DNA of 38,984 nt. Origin: an uncultured Bacilli bacterium (lineage in GTDB: Bacteria; Bacillota_I; Bacilli_A; RF39; UBA660). The notes below the pieces were generated by a model, which saw only the letters and a list, made by a program, of their open reading frames with translations, made no database searches and was not told the origin of the DNA. The position numbers were made by a program, and so were the translations under genes. Shown here in pieces: positions 29,613-36,292 of the stretch (positions within the stretch are counted from its first letter, which is position 1; each line of letters starts with the position of its first letter). The stretch lies in contig CASRZP010000002.1 in assembly GCA_949440065.1 (NCBI GenBank), forward strand, positions 1 to 38,984, given 5' to 3'.

Positions 29613-29687
29613 GGTAACAATATAGAATTGCAAAATGCGTACGAATTGCAAATTATACATTTGTTATAGATAAAAAAATTATAGGAG
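29613..29687 (+). promoter_or_regulatory. Conserved upstream module, copy 2
   Basis: It matches 18191-18265 over almost its full length: TAACAATATA, ATTGCAAAATGCGTACGA, TTTGTTATAGATAAA and ATTATAGGAGG. In this copy TTGCAA stands on both sides of CGTACG. TGT-TATAGA is a probable extended -10. It drives the secreted protease gene. Confidence 0.75.
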
Positions 29688-29692
29688 GATGT

Positions 29693-30934
29693 ATGAAAAA
29701 AGTTATTAGCTTAGTGTTACTTTTTACTATTTTTCTCACTAATTTTACTGTTTTACCGGTAAATGCTGATACTAATGAAAGTAATACTAATGAAGTAAAA
29801 GTACTAGAAGATTTAATGAAAGATGAGAAGTTTAAAGAAACTTATGAAAATCACATGATAGAGCAATATGGAGAAAACTATCAAGCAAAATTACAAAAGA
29901 ATGATCTAGCTGTGAGAAATGCTGGCATCATTGAATCGCGTTTTAACAAGGATTCATCAGGAAAAAGGGTTTATCCTAGTTACATAGGTGGTTTGTATAT
30001 TGATGATGATGATAACTTGGTTATTCAAATTGTAGATAGCAATATTCCTGAAATTAAAAGTGAAAGCTATAAAAGTTATGAAAAAGTATTTACCGTAGAT
30101 GAGAACGCCAAAATAGAGTATGTTACTTATTCTTATGACGAATTGACAAAGTTACGCGATTACCTTTTGGATAATTATTTAGGAAAAATTGATAATTTTT
30201 CGGGCTTATATATTGATGAAAAATTAAATAAAGTAGTTGTTGAATTAATGGATTTATCTGATAAAAAAATAAAGGAATTTCAAGATAATGTATTATCATC
30301 TTCAATGATTACTTTTGATAAAGGAAAAACTTTTGTTAATGCACAAAATATCAACCCAGGCAATGGTTTTAAAACGCCAAGTGGTGGTGGATGTTCCTTT
30401 GGTTATAGAGCTAAAAATAGATATGACACAATAGGAATTGTTACTGCTGGACATTGTTTTTCATCAAGTGGTCAAAATGTTTCAGGTGTTGGATATGTAA
30501 GTAATTATTCTAATGATGGAATATTGGATGCAGCATTTATAACAACTGATTCAGGTGTTACACCAACAAATTTGATAGTAAATCCGCTTTTAGGTATGAC
30601 TACTTTAGGTACTACAGTAGAATACCCATTAAAAAAAGGGCAAGAAGTTATTAAGTATGGTGCAAGGACAGGTTTTTCTTCAAGTAGTATTAAAGAAGTT
30701 GACTATTCCTATACAGTTGGAGGAACAACTTATCGTAATTTAATTTTAACGGAGTTGTATGCTCTTGATGGGGATAGTGGTGGTATTGTATATCATCCAT
30801 CTAGTAATGAGAATACAACGGTAGGAATAATCAAAGCTATATTGATAAATAAAGATACAGAGGAATTTTTAGGGGAAACGGTAGTTGCCAAAGCACTTCT
30901 AATTAATAGTACATTTGGTTTATCTAGATATTAA
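29693..30934 (+). CDS. Secreted trypsin-like serine protease
   Basis: A 413-residue exported S1-family protease with a signal peptide (about 1-25, ending near VNA-DTN), a pro-region to about 220, then the chymotrypsin-fold domain. The catalytic triad can be read: His254 in VTAGHC, Asp279 in GILDAAF and Ser362 in LDGDSGG. Cys233 (GGCSFG) and Cys255 could form the usual disulfide next to the His. The long N-terminal pro-part and overall plan resemble alpha-lytic-protease and streptogrisin-like bacterial enzymes. It should act outside the cell after the pro-part is removed. Its promoter module is shared with the secreted protein at 18271. The start follows TAGGAGG. Confidence 0.9.
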   Translation: MKKVISLVLLFTIFLTNFTVLPVNADTNESNTNEVKVLEDLMKDEKFKETYENHMIEQYGENYQAKLQKNDLAVRNAGIIESRFNKDSSGKRVYPSYIGGLYIDDDDNLVIQIVDSNIPEIKSESYKSYEKVFTVDENAKIEYVTYSYDELTKLRDYLLDNYLGKIDNFSGLYIDEKLNKVVVELMDLSDKKIKEFQDNVLSSSMITFDKGKTFVNAQNINPGNGFKTPSGGGCSFGYRAKNRYDTIGIVTAGHCFSSSGQNVSGVGYVSNYSNDGILDAAFITTDSGVTPTNLIVNPLLGMTTLGTTVEYPLKKGQEVIKYGARTGFSSSSIKEVDYSYTVGGTTYRNLILTELYALDGDSGGIVYHPSSNENTTVGIIKAILINKDTEEFLGETVVAKALLINSTFGLSRY

Positions 30935-30943
30935 GATGAAACG

Positions 30944-30977
30944 AAGAGACAAAAATATCGTTACTGTCTCTTTTTTT
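30944..30977 (+). terminator. Terminator of the protease gene
   Basis: AAGAGACA/TGTCTCTT eight-pair stem with a 13-base loop and a T7 run. Confidence 0.85.
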
Positions 30978-31043
30978 ATAAAATAAATGTATTTTTTAAA
31001 ATTCCTTTCTATAATATTAATGAAGAGGTAAATATACTCTTTC

Positions 31044-31072
31044 GCATTTATTGAACAACTTTTTCATAAACT
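31044..31072 (+). promoter_or_regulatory. SigE-like sporulation promoter of yqfC
   Basis: GCATTTA, 14 bases, CATAAACT. This is close to the B. subtilis SigE consensus KMATATT-N14/15-CATACAnT (two mismatches in -35, one in -10). yqfC-yqfD belongs to the SigE regulon in B. subtilis. Confidence 0.6.
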
Positions 31073-31088
31073 TTATTAGGTGAATAGG

Positions 31089-31322
31089 ATGATTAAAGAT
31101 TTACGAGATTATATCGATGATAAAAAGTTTCGATTGACGTTAACCGATGATAAATTACACTTAGTAAATTATGATAAAGTAGTGACAATCGATTCTACTT
31201 ATGTCTCTCTTCTATTAGAGAAAAAAGTCATCATGATTAAAGGAGAAAAACTGACTGTCTTAAAACTACTAGAGAAAGAACTCTTACTTTCTGGGATAAT
31301 CAGTAGCATTACGTTTGCTTAA
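31089..31322 (+). CDS. yqfC: Sporulation protein YqfC
   Basis: 77 residues from ATG 31089, with AGGTGA upstream; the GTG at 31080 overlaps that site. The sequence (LTLTDDKLHLVNYDKVVTID, then VIMIKGEKLTVLKLLEKELL and SGIISSITF) follows the YabP/YqfC beta-rich pattern. In B. subtilis YqfC is made in the mother cell under SigE; its precise role in spore formation is not known. The stop overlaps the yqfD start by one base (TAATG), so the pair is translationally coupled. The SigE-like promoter just upstream agrees with this identity. Confidence 0.9.
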   Translation: MIKDLRDYIDDKKFRLTLTDDKLHLVNYDKVVTIDSTYVSLLLEKKVIMIKGEKLTVLKLLEKELLLSGIISSITFA

Positions 31323-32485
31323 TGTTTACGAATCAATATAAAGTAAGAATCATCGGTAAAAATCCTAAAACTTTCTTTAAATACCTATTAAAATTAAATA
31401 TGAATCTATATCATGTAGAAATGTTTCCTAACTATTTAGAAATTATCATCAAAAAAGAAGACTACCATAAACTAAAAAAGATGAAAACTAGTTATAAAAT
31501 GGAAGTTGTCGACCGTTTTGGACTGTTAAAATTTTTCTATATATTAGAAGAAAAAAAGTATTTTATGATATCCTTACTTTTTAGTTTTGTTCTTTTGTTT
31601 TTTTTAAGTAAGTTGATTTTTATGGTAGAAATAGAACATAGTAACAAAGAACTTAGTCACTACGTATTAGAAGAACTAGAGAAAAAGGGTCTTAAAAAAT
31701 GGCACTTTCAATTTTCTAATGAAAAACGAATGCAAATTGTTGATGAAATGTTAGTAGAAAATAAAGATAAATTAGAGTGGTTAGAATTAGAACGCATTGG
31801 GACAAAATATATTGTGCGTTTTCTAGAACGAAAAAAAATAGAAGAAAAAGAGGATGATATTCCCCAAAACATCGTCGCAAGAAAAGATGGTATCATCTAT
31901 TTTATTGAAGCATCCAAAGGAGAAGTGGTCAGTAAGAAAAACGCTTATGTAAAAAAAGGTGACATATTAATTACTGGACTAATCAAAAATCAAGATGAAG
32001 AAATGGCTAGGGTAAAAGCTTTAGGAAAAGTAATTGCTGAGACTTGGTATCAAACTACTGTAGAAATGCCATTATATTATAAAGAAGAATACCTAACAGG
32101 AGCAAAAAAGAAAGTATTTACCATCAACTTTTTAACTAACCAATATCATTTATTCGATAAAAACACGTATCGTACGTCAAAAAGCAAAATTTTATTTTCT
32201 ATTTCTCATGATTTTCTTCCTTTATCCTTCTCTTTTAATGAAGAATACGAGGTTACTCGAATAGAAGAAATTTATACCAAGGAAAGTGCATTAATTAAGG
32301 CTAAGGAACTGGCTAGTGAGAAGTTATTAAAATCATTAGGGGAAAATAGTGAAATAATTTCGCAAAAAGTTTTGAAAATTCAAGAAAAAGAGAGTAAAAT
32401 AATAGTAGATTTATTTTTTAAAGTTCATGAAGATATTACTGCAAGTGAAGAAATACCACAAAAAGAAGAAAAAATCGAAGAATAG
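31322..32485 (+). CDS. yqfD: Sporulation protein YqfD
   Basis: 387 residues, the family's usual size. The N-terminal part of about 90 residues (VRIIGKNPKTFFKYLLKL ... VVDRFGLLKF) is followed by one transmembrane helix (about 82-102, FMISLLFSFVLLFFLSKLIF), then an outer part with ARKDGIIYFIEASKGEVV and VKKGDILITGLI. This is typical of YqfD/stage IV-type sporulation membrane proteins. In B. subtilis it is needed for efficient sporulation and is made under SigE with YqfC. The C-terminal tail is acidic and variable. In B. subtilis phoH follows; here the next gene is VanZ-like. Confidence 0.93.
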   Translation: MFTNQYKVRIIGKNPKTFFKYLLKLNMNLYHVEMFPNYLEIIIKKEDYHKLKKMKTSYKMEVVDRFGLLKFFYILEEKKYFMISLLFSFVLLFFLSKLIFMVEIEHSNKELSHYVLEELEKKGLKKWHFQFSNEKRMQIVDEMLVENKDKLEWLELERIGTKYIVRFLERKKIEEKEDDIPQNIVARKDGIIYFIEASKGEVVSKKNAYVKKGDILITGLIKNQDEEMARVKALGKVIAETWYQTTVEMPLYYKEEYLTGAKKKVFTINFLTNQYHLFDKNTYRTSKSKILFSISHDFLPLSFSFNEEYEVTRIEEIYTKESALIKAKELASEKLLKSLGENSEIISQKVLKIQEKESKIIVDLFFKVHEDITASEEIPQKEEKIEE

Positions 32486-32495
32486 AGGTGGATAG

Positions 32496-33089
32496 ATGGA
32501 ACCACTGAGTAGAACTTTACATGATGTTATGCATCTTACTTGGCCAATGATTCTAATATCTAGTATCATAGCTATTTCCCTACGTGTAACGTACTTGTAC
32601 AAAAACAAAATGCATCTAACATTATATAAAGAATTATTAATGTTATCCTTTGTTATTTACATAGTGTGTTTGTTCCAAGTCGTTACTTTTCAAGATGTTG
32701 CTTGGAGTGGAAACAACTTTATTCCCTTTAAAGAAATGACACGTTATTCTTTTGGCAGTAGACTATTTTTCAAAAATGTCTTAGGAAATATGATTATGTT
32801 TATGCCATATGGCTTCTTTTCTGCTTATTATTTAAAACTAGATAAAAAACGAGTAGCCTTCTTCTTAATTGCCTTAGTTAGTGTATCCATTGAACTTACC
32901 CAAATGGCCATTGGTAGGGTGTTTGATGTAGATGATATCATTTTAAATATCATCGGGGGAATGTTAGGATATTTCATCTATATTGCTCTAGAGAAATTAG
33001 GAAATTATCTACCAAAGGTACTTAAGTCAGAATGGTTTTTAAATACTTTATCGATTTTGGTTTTATTAGGAATCATTTGGATGTTATAA
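32496..33089 (+). CDS. VanZ-like membrane protein
   Basis: 197 residues with about five membrane helices. The VanZ pattern is clear: NNFIPFKEMTRY after the second helix, NVLGNMIMFMPYGFF, the conserved acidic helix SVSIELTQMAIGRVFDVDDI and NIIGGMLGYFIY. VanZ proteins confer low-level teicoplanin resistance in enterococci, but most members are of unknown function in envelope processes, so a resistance role should not be assumed. GAGGTGG is the ribosome binding site, ten bases after yqfD, so it probably shares that transcript. It occupies the place of phoH and yqfF in the B. subtilis order. Confidence 0.9.
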   Translation: MEPLSRTLHDVMHLTWPMILISSIIAISLRVTYLYKNKMHLTLYKELLMLSFVIYIVCLFQVVTFQDVAWSGNNFIPFKEMTRYSFGSRLFFKNVLGNMIMFMPYGFFSAYYLKLDKKRVAFFLIALVSVSIELTQMAIGRVFDVDDIILNIIGGMLGYFIYIALEKLGNYLPKVLKSEWFLNTLSILVLLGIIWML

Positions 33090-33144
33090 GAAAATAGAAA
33101 AAAGTTGCTGATTTTATCACGTAGGAGGGGAGTTAACAATAAAT

Positions 33145-33261
33145 ATGGAAAATGATATGATAATATATGAAGATAAAGAATTGCAAGAAGATGGAACTTT
33201 CAAAAATTTCTTGTTAGTTCAAAAAGAAGGAAATAGAAAGGTAAAAAGGGCTAATGATTGA
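33145..33261 (+). CDS. Small ORF, unknown (38 residues)
   Basis: ATG 33145 to TGA 33259-33261. A strong AGGAGGGGAG lies upstream, but the gap of 12 bases to the ATG is longer than usual. The product begins MENDMIIYEDKELQEDGTF and ends in a basic stretch (RKVKRAND). There is no membrane segment or known motif. It fills the gap between the VanZ-like gene and ybeY. It may be a real small gene or chance; only the ribosome binding site supports it. Confidence 0.35.
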   Translation: MENDMIIYEDKELQEDGTFKNFLLVQKEGNRKVKRAND

Positions 33262-33305
33262 TGTAAAATATAGATAAAGTCAAACATATAAATTAGGGGA
33301 AAGTT

Positions 33306-33758
33306 ATGAATAGAATTGGTGTATTTAATGAAACAATAAAAGTTTACGATCAGGAAATAGAAAAAATAAAAGAGTTATTAAACTTTGCTTGTCAAAAGGA
33401 ACATTTAGATCATGTCGAGTTTAACGTCATCTTAGTAGAAAATGATAAAATTCATCTATTAAATAAGACATATCGAGGAATTGATAGAGTAACCGATGTG
33501 ATTACCTTTGCTTTAGAAGATGAGGATAGCGTTGTTCTTCCTAACCAAAATAGAGTTTTAGGAGATATTTATTTATCGATGGAAAAAGCTATAGAACAAG
33601 CAAAAGAATATGGACATTCCTTTGAAAGAGAATACTCCTTCTTAGTTGTTCATGGGTTTTATCACTTATTAGGGTATGATCATCAAACAAAAGAAGAAGA
33701 GAAAGTAATGTTTCAAAAACAAGAGGAGGTATTAGATAGTTATGGAATCAAAAGGTAG
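33306..33758 (+). CDS. ybeY: Endoribonuclease YbeY (16S rRNA maturation)
   Basis: 150 residues of the UPF0054 family, a zinc-dependent endoribonuclease involved in 16S rRNA 3'-end processing and ribosome quality control. The zinc-binding signature H-x3-H-x5-H is present as HGFYHLLGYDH near the C-terminus, and the conserved TYRGIDRVTDVITFAL and VLGDIYLS segments are intact. Length is normal. It overlaps dgkA by 17 bases and belongs to the conserved ybeY-dgkA-cdd-era group. AGGGGAAAG precedes the start. Confidence 0.96.
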   Translation: MNRIGVFNETIKVYDQEIEKIKELLNFACQKEHLDHVEFNVILVENDKIHLLNKTYRGIDRVTDVITFALEDEDSVVLPNQNRVLGDIYLSMEKAIEQAKEYGHSFEREYSFLVVHGFYHLLGYDHQTKEEEKVMFQKQEEVLDSYGIKR

Positions 33759-34131
33759 AAGAAAAAGATTAGGTTTTCAACGCTTTTTAGATAGTTTTAA
33801 ATATTCCTATGCTGGGTTAAAATATGCTTATAAAAATGAGCAGAGTATGTTAATTCATTTATTAGCAACCATCATTGTCATCATCGGTGGATTTTTACTT
33901 CACATTTCAGTAACTGAGTGGTTGATTTGTATTGTGTTATTTGGTTTTGTTATGGGAGCAGAGTTATTAAATACAGCCATAGAAGCAACAGTAGATATGG
34001 CTATGCCTGATATTCATCCTTTAGCAAAAATAGCCAAAGATACTGCAAGTGCTGCTGTAGGAGTGTTATCCCTTGCAGCTTTAGCTGTTGGAATCATTAT
34101 CTTTTTACCAAAAATTTTAGCATTATTTTAG
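33742..34131 (+). CDS. dgkA: Diacylglycerol/undecaprenol kinase family protein DgkA
   Basis: A 129-residue integral membrane kinase with a basic cytosolic start (SKGRRKRLGFQRFLDSFKYSYAGLKYAYKNEQSMLIHLL) and three membrane helices. The signature FGFVMGAELLNTAIEATVDM contains the conserved Glu and Asn residues needed for ATP/Mg binding; HPLAKIAKDTASAAV follows. In Gram-positive bacteria this family phosphorylates undecaprenol rather than diacylglycerol, recycling the lipid carrier for the cell wall. It overlaps the end of ybeY and is eight bases before cdd. Confidence 0.94.
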   Translation: MESKGRRKRLGFQRFLDSFKYSYAGLKYAYKNEQSMLIHLLATIIVIIGGFLLHISVTEWLICIVLFGFVMGAELLNTAIEATVDMAMPDIHPLAKIAKDTASAAVGVLSLAALAVGIIIFLPKILALF

Positions 34132-34139
34132 GAGGAATT

Positions 34140-34520
34140 ATGAGAGAAAAATTACAAGAATTATTAAAAAGAAGTTATTCACCATATTACCATTTTCCCG
34201 TATCTTGTATTATCAAAATGAAAGATGGAAGCGAATTTTGTGGAGTAAACGTGGAAAATGCTAATGGGACAAGCATATGTGCAGAACGTAATGCGATTGC
34301 TAGTGCTGTTTGTGCTGGCTATAAAAAAGGCGATTTTGATCATGTGTATTTGATGTTATCGAGCGATAAAATAGGATGGCCTTGTTTTGCTTGTCGCCAA
34401 GTATTATTAGAATTTTTATCCTTAGATACACCTGTTACTTCTTACACCTCTACTACAGAAAAAACATTGACTTTAGAAGAGCTATGTCCATATGGTTTTG
34501 GAGAAGAGGACTTATTATGA
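34140..34520 (+). CDS. cdd: Cytidine deaminase
   Basis: 126 residues. It deaminates cytidine and deoxycytidine to uridine forms in pyrimidine salvage. Catalytic and zinc residues are visible: CAERNAI (Cys and the proton-shuttling Glu) and PCFACRQ (two cysteines). YSPYYHFPVS and GVNVENANG are the substrate-binding segments. These match the tetrameric, three-cysteine class found in Gram-positives. AGGAGG precedes the start. The stop overlaps the era start as ATGA. The arrangement dgkA-cdd-era is conserved in Bacilli. Confidence 0.97.
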   Translation: MREKLQELLKRSYSPYYHFPVSCIIKMKDGSEFCGVNVENANGTSICAERNAIASAVCAGYKKGDFDHVYLMLSSDKIGWPCFACRQVLLEFLSLDTPVTSYTSTTEKTLTLEELCPYGFGEEDLL

Positions 34521-35401
34521 AATGCGGTTTTGTTAGCATAACGGGAAGGTCAAACGTTGGAAAAAGTACATTACTAAACGCGATATTAGGTATGCACTTA
34601 TCCATTACCTCTGAAAAATCAGGAACAACTAGAAATAATATACAAGGAATTTATCAAGATGACGATAGCCAGATCATCTTTATCGATTCCCCAGGCGTAC
34701 ATAAACCAGGACATAAGCTAGAAAGCCTTTTAAACAAAAAAGCCTATACAGCTACTAACGATGTAGACTTAATCTTATTTGTAGTAGACATTGCTAAAGG
34801 CTTTGGAAAAGGTGATCGTTTTGTCTTAGAAAAAATTAAAAATCAAGATGTGCCCATTTTCCTTATTTTAAATAAAGTGGATGCTTTAAGTAAAGAAGAA
34901 CTCATGAAAAGAATTATGGAAGTATCCAAAGAATACAACTTTCAAGAAATCATTCCACTATCAGCATTAAAAAAGAAAAATATCAATGAACTATTAAAAA
35001 CCATTAAAAGCTATTTAAAAGAACATCCACCATATTATGATAAAGATACACTTACCAATATTTCGATGTCATTTATGGCTAGTGAATTAGTGCGTGAGAA
35101 AATATTACGTCTAACAAGAGATGAAATTCCTCACTCTGTGACTTGCTACGTTGAAGAATATCAGGAAGAGGAAAACAAAGTATTCATTCGCGTAATGATT
35201 GTCGTCGATAGAGAAAACATCAAAAAAATCATCATTGGCAAAAATGGACAACTCTTAAAACAAATTGGAATGGAAGCACGACATGATTTAGAAGAGCAAT
35301 TAGGAAAACAAGTCTATTTAGAAACCGTGGTGAAGACCATTGCCAATTGGAGAGATAGAGAAAAACACTTAATCGAACTGGGATTAAAAGAAGATGAATA
35401 A
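34517..35401 (+). CDS. era: GTPase Era
   Basis: A 294-residue essential GTPase for 30S ribosome assembly that binds near the 3' end of 16S rRNA. The start is ATG 34517 (ATGA overlap with cdd); the longer frame to 34376 would run through cdd out of frame. G motifs are present: GRSNVGKST (G1), a Thr in SGTTRNN (G2), DSPG (G3) and NKVD (G4). The C-terminal KH domain follows from about residue 200, with IIIGKNGQLLKQIG as the GXXG RNA-binding loop. Length is standard. A ribosome-site hairpin and yqzL follow. Confidence 0.97.
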   Translation: MKCGFVSITGRSNVGKSTLLNAILGMHLSITSEKSGTTRNNIQGIYQDDDSQIIFIDSPGVHKPGHKLESLLNKKAYTATNDVDLILFVVDIAKGFGKGDRFVLEKIKNQDVPIFLILNKVDALSKEELMKRIMEVSKEYNFQEIIPLSALKKKNINELLKTIKSYLKEHPPYYDKDTLTNISMSFMASELVREKILRLTRDEIPHSVTCYVEEYQEEENKVFIRVMIVVDRENIKKIIIGKNGQLLKQIGMEARHDLEEQLGKQVYLETVVKTIANWRDREKHLIELGLKEDE

Positions 35402-35412
35402 AATTTCGTTTA

Positions 35413-35443
35413 TTTTATCACGATAATAATAGAGGTGATAAAA
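35413..35443 (+). promoter_or_regulatory. Hairpin covering the yqzL ribosome binding site
   Basis: TTTTATCAC (35413-35421) is perfectly complementary to GTGATAAAA (35435-35443), which ends just before the yqzL ATG and covers part of GAGGTGATA. There is no T run, so it is not a normal terminator. It could limit yqzL translation or act as a processing site after era. Confidence 0.5.
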
Positions 35444-35530
35444 ATGGACGATGTACTTTGGAAATTATTTAAAGAAACAGGCGAAATTAACTATTACTTA
35501 TTAGCCAAAAAAATAAAAGAAAAGAAGTGA
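35444..35530 (+). CDS. yqzL: YqzL family small protein
   Basis: A 28-residue protein beginning MDDVLWKLFKETGEINYYLL and ending in a lysine-rich tail. The W-x-x-F-x-x-T-G-x-(I/V)-x-x-YLL pattern is the YqzL signature, and its place between era and recO is the same as in B. subtilis. Function unknown. GAGGTGA is the ribosome binding site, though it lies in the hairpin described at 35413-35443. recO starts six bases later. Confidence 0.85.
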   Translation: MDDVLWKLFKETGEINYYLLAKKIKEKK

Positions 35531-35536
35531 CAACTT

Positions 35537-36292
35537 GTGGAAATTGTAAAATCAATGGGAATCATTTTAAAAGAAATAAACTATAGTGAATCGAGCAAAA
35601 TTCTTACCGTTTTTACCAAAGAATATGGAAAAATTGGGATACTATCTAAAGGATGCCGCAATATAAGAAGCAAACTTAGAAGTGTTAGTACACGACTCAT
35701 TTATGGTTTTTTTCACTTTTATTATCAACCGAATGGTTTATCCACTTTAATTTGTGTAGATGTAGAAAATACCTTTTCTCATATTTTATCTAGCATCGAT
35801 GATATTGCTTATGCCAATTATCTATTAGAGTTAACGGATAAAATAGTAGAAGGTGATGCTGAAAGTGATTTATTTGATTTATTAATTTCCACATTAGAAA
35901 AAATAGAAGAAGGAATAACGCCAAAAATGTTAAGTAATATCTTCTCTTTAAAAGTGTTGCCCTTATTAGGATGTGGACTAGTACTCGATGAATGCGTAAG
36001 TTGTGGAAGTAGTGAAAATATTGTAACTATTGATATTGAGCAAGGTGGATTTATTTGCAAAAAGTGTTATGCCAATCAAATGATAGTAGATCCTAAGTTA
36101 ATTCAACTTTTGCGTTTATCGATGGAAGTAGATGTCAAAAAAATTAAAAAGCTGTCATTAGATACAACATTAGTCGATGAATTTTCTAAATTTTTAGATG
36201 ATTATTACGAAAAATACACAGGAATATCACTGAAAAGTAAAACCTTTTTAAAAAATATAATGAAGTTAGGTGTTAGTAATGAAAAAATATAA
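35537..36292 (+). CDS. recO: DNA repair protein RecO
   Basis: 251 residues, start GTG 35537 (an AGAAGTGA site lies just before it, inside the end of yqzL). RecO loads RecA onto SSB-coated DNA together with RecR and anneals complementary strands. The N-terminal OB fold shows GIILKEINYSESSKILTVFT and EYGKIGILSKGCR. The helical C-terminal part carries a zinc site made of CVSCG and CKKC. Length is normal. Its end overlaps the YfhO gene by 14 bases. In B. subtilis glyQS follows; here a membrane protein takes that place. Confidence 0.95.
   Translation: MEIVKSMGIILKEINYSESSKILTVFTKEYGKIGILSKGCRNIRSKLRSVSTRLIYGFFHFYYQPNGLSTLICVDVENTFSHILSSIDDIAYANYLLELTDKIVEGDAESDLFDLLISTLEKIEEGITPKMLSNIFSLKVLPLLGCGLVLDECVSCGSSENIVTIDIEQGGFICKKCYANQMIVDPKLIQLLRLSMEVDVKKIKKLSLDTTLVDEFSKFLDDYYEKYTGISLKSKTFLKNIMKLGVSNEKI

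Noticed and set aside
34376..34516. N-terminal extension of era
   Set aside because: It overlaps cdd in another frame; the ATGA-coupled start at 34517 gives a standard Era protein.
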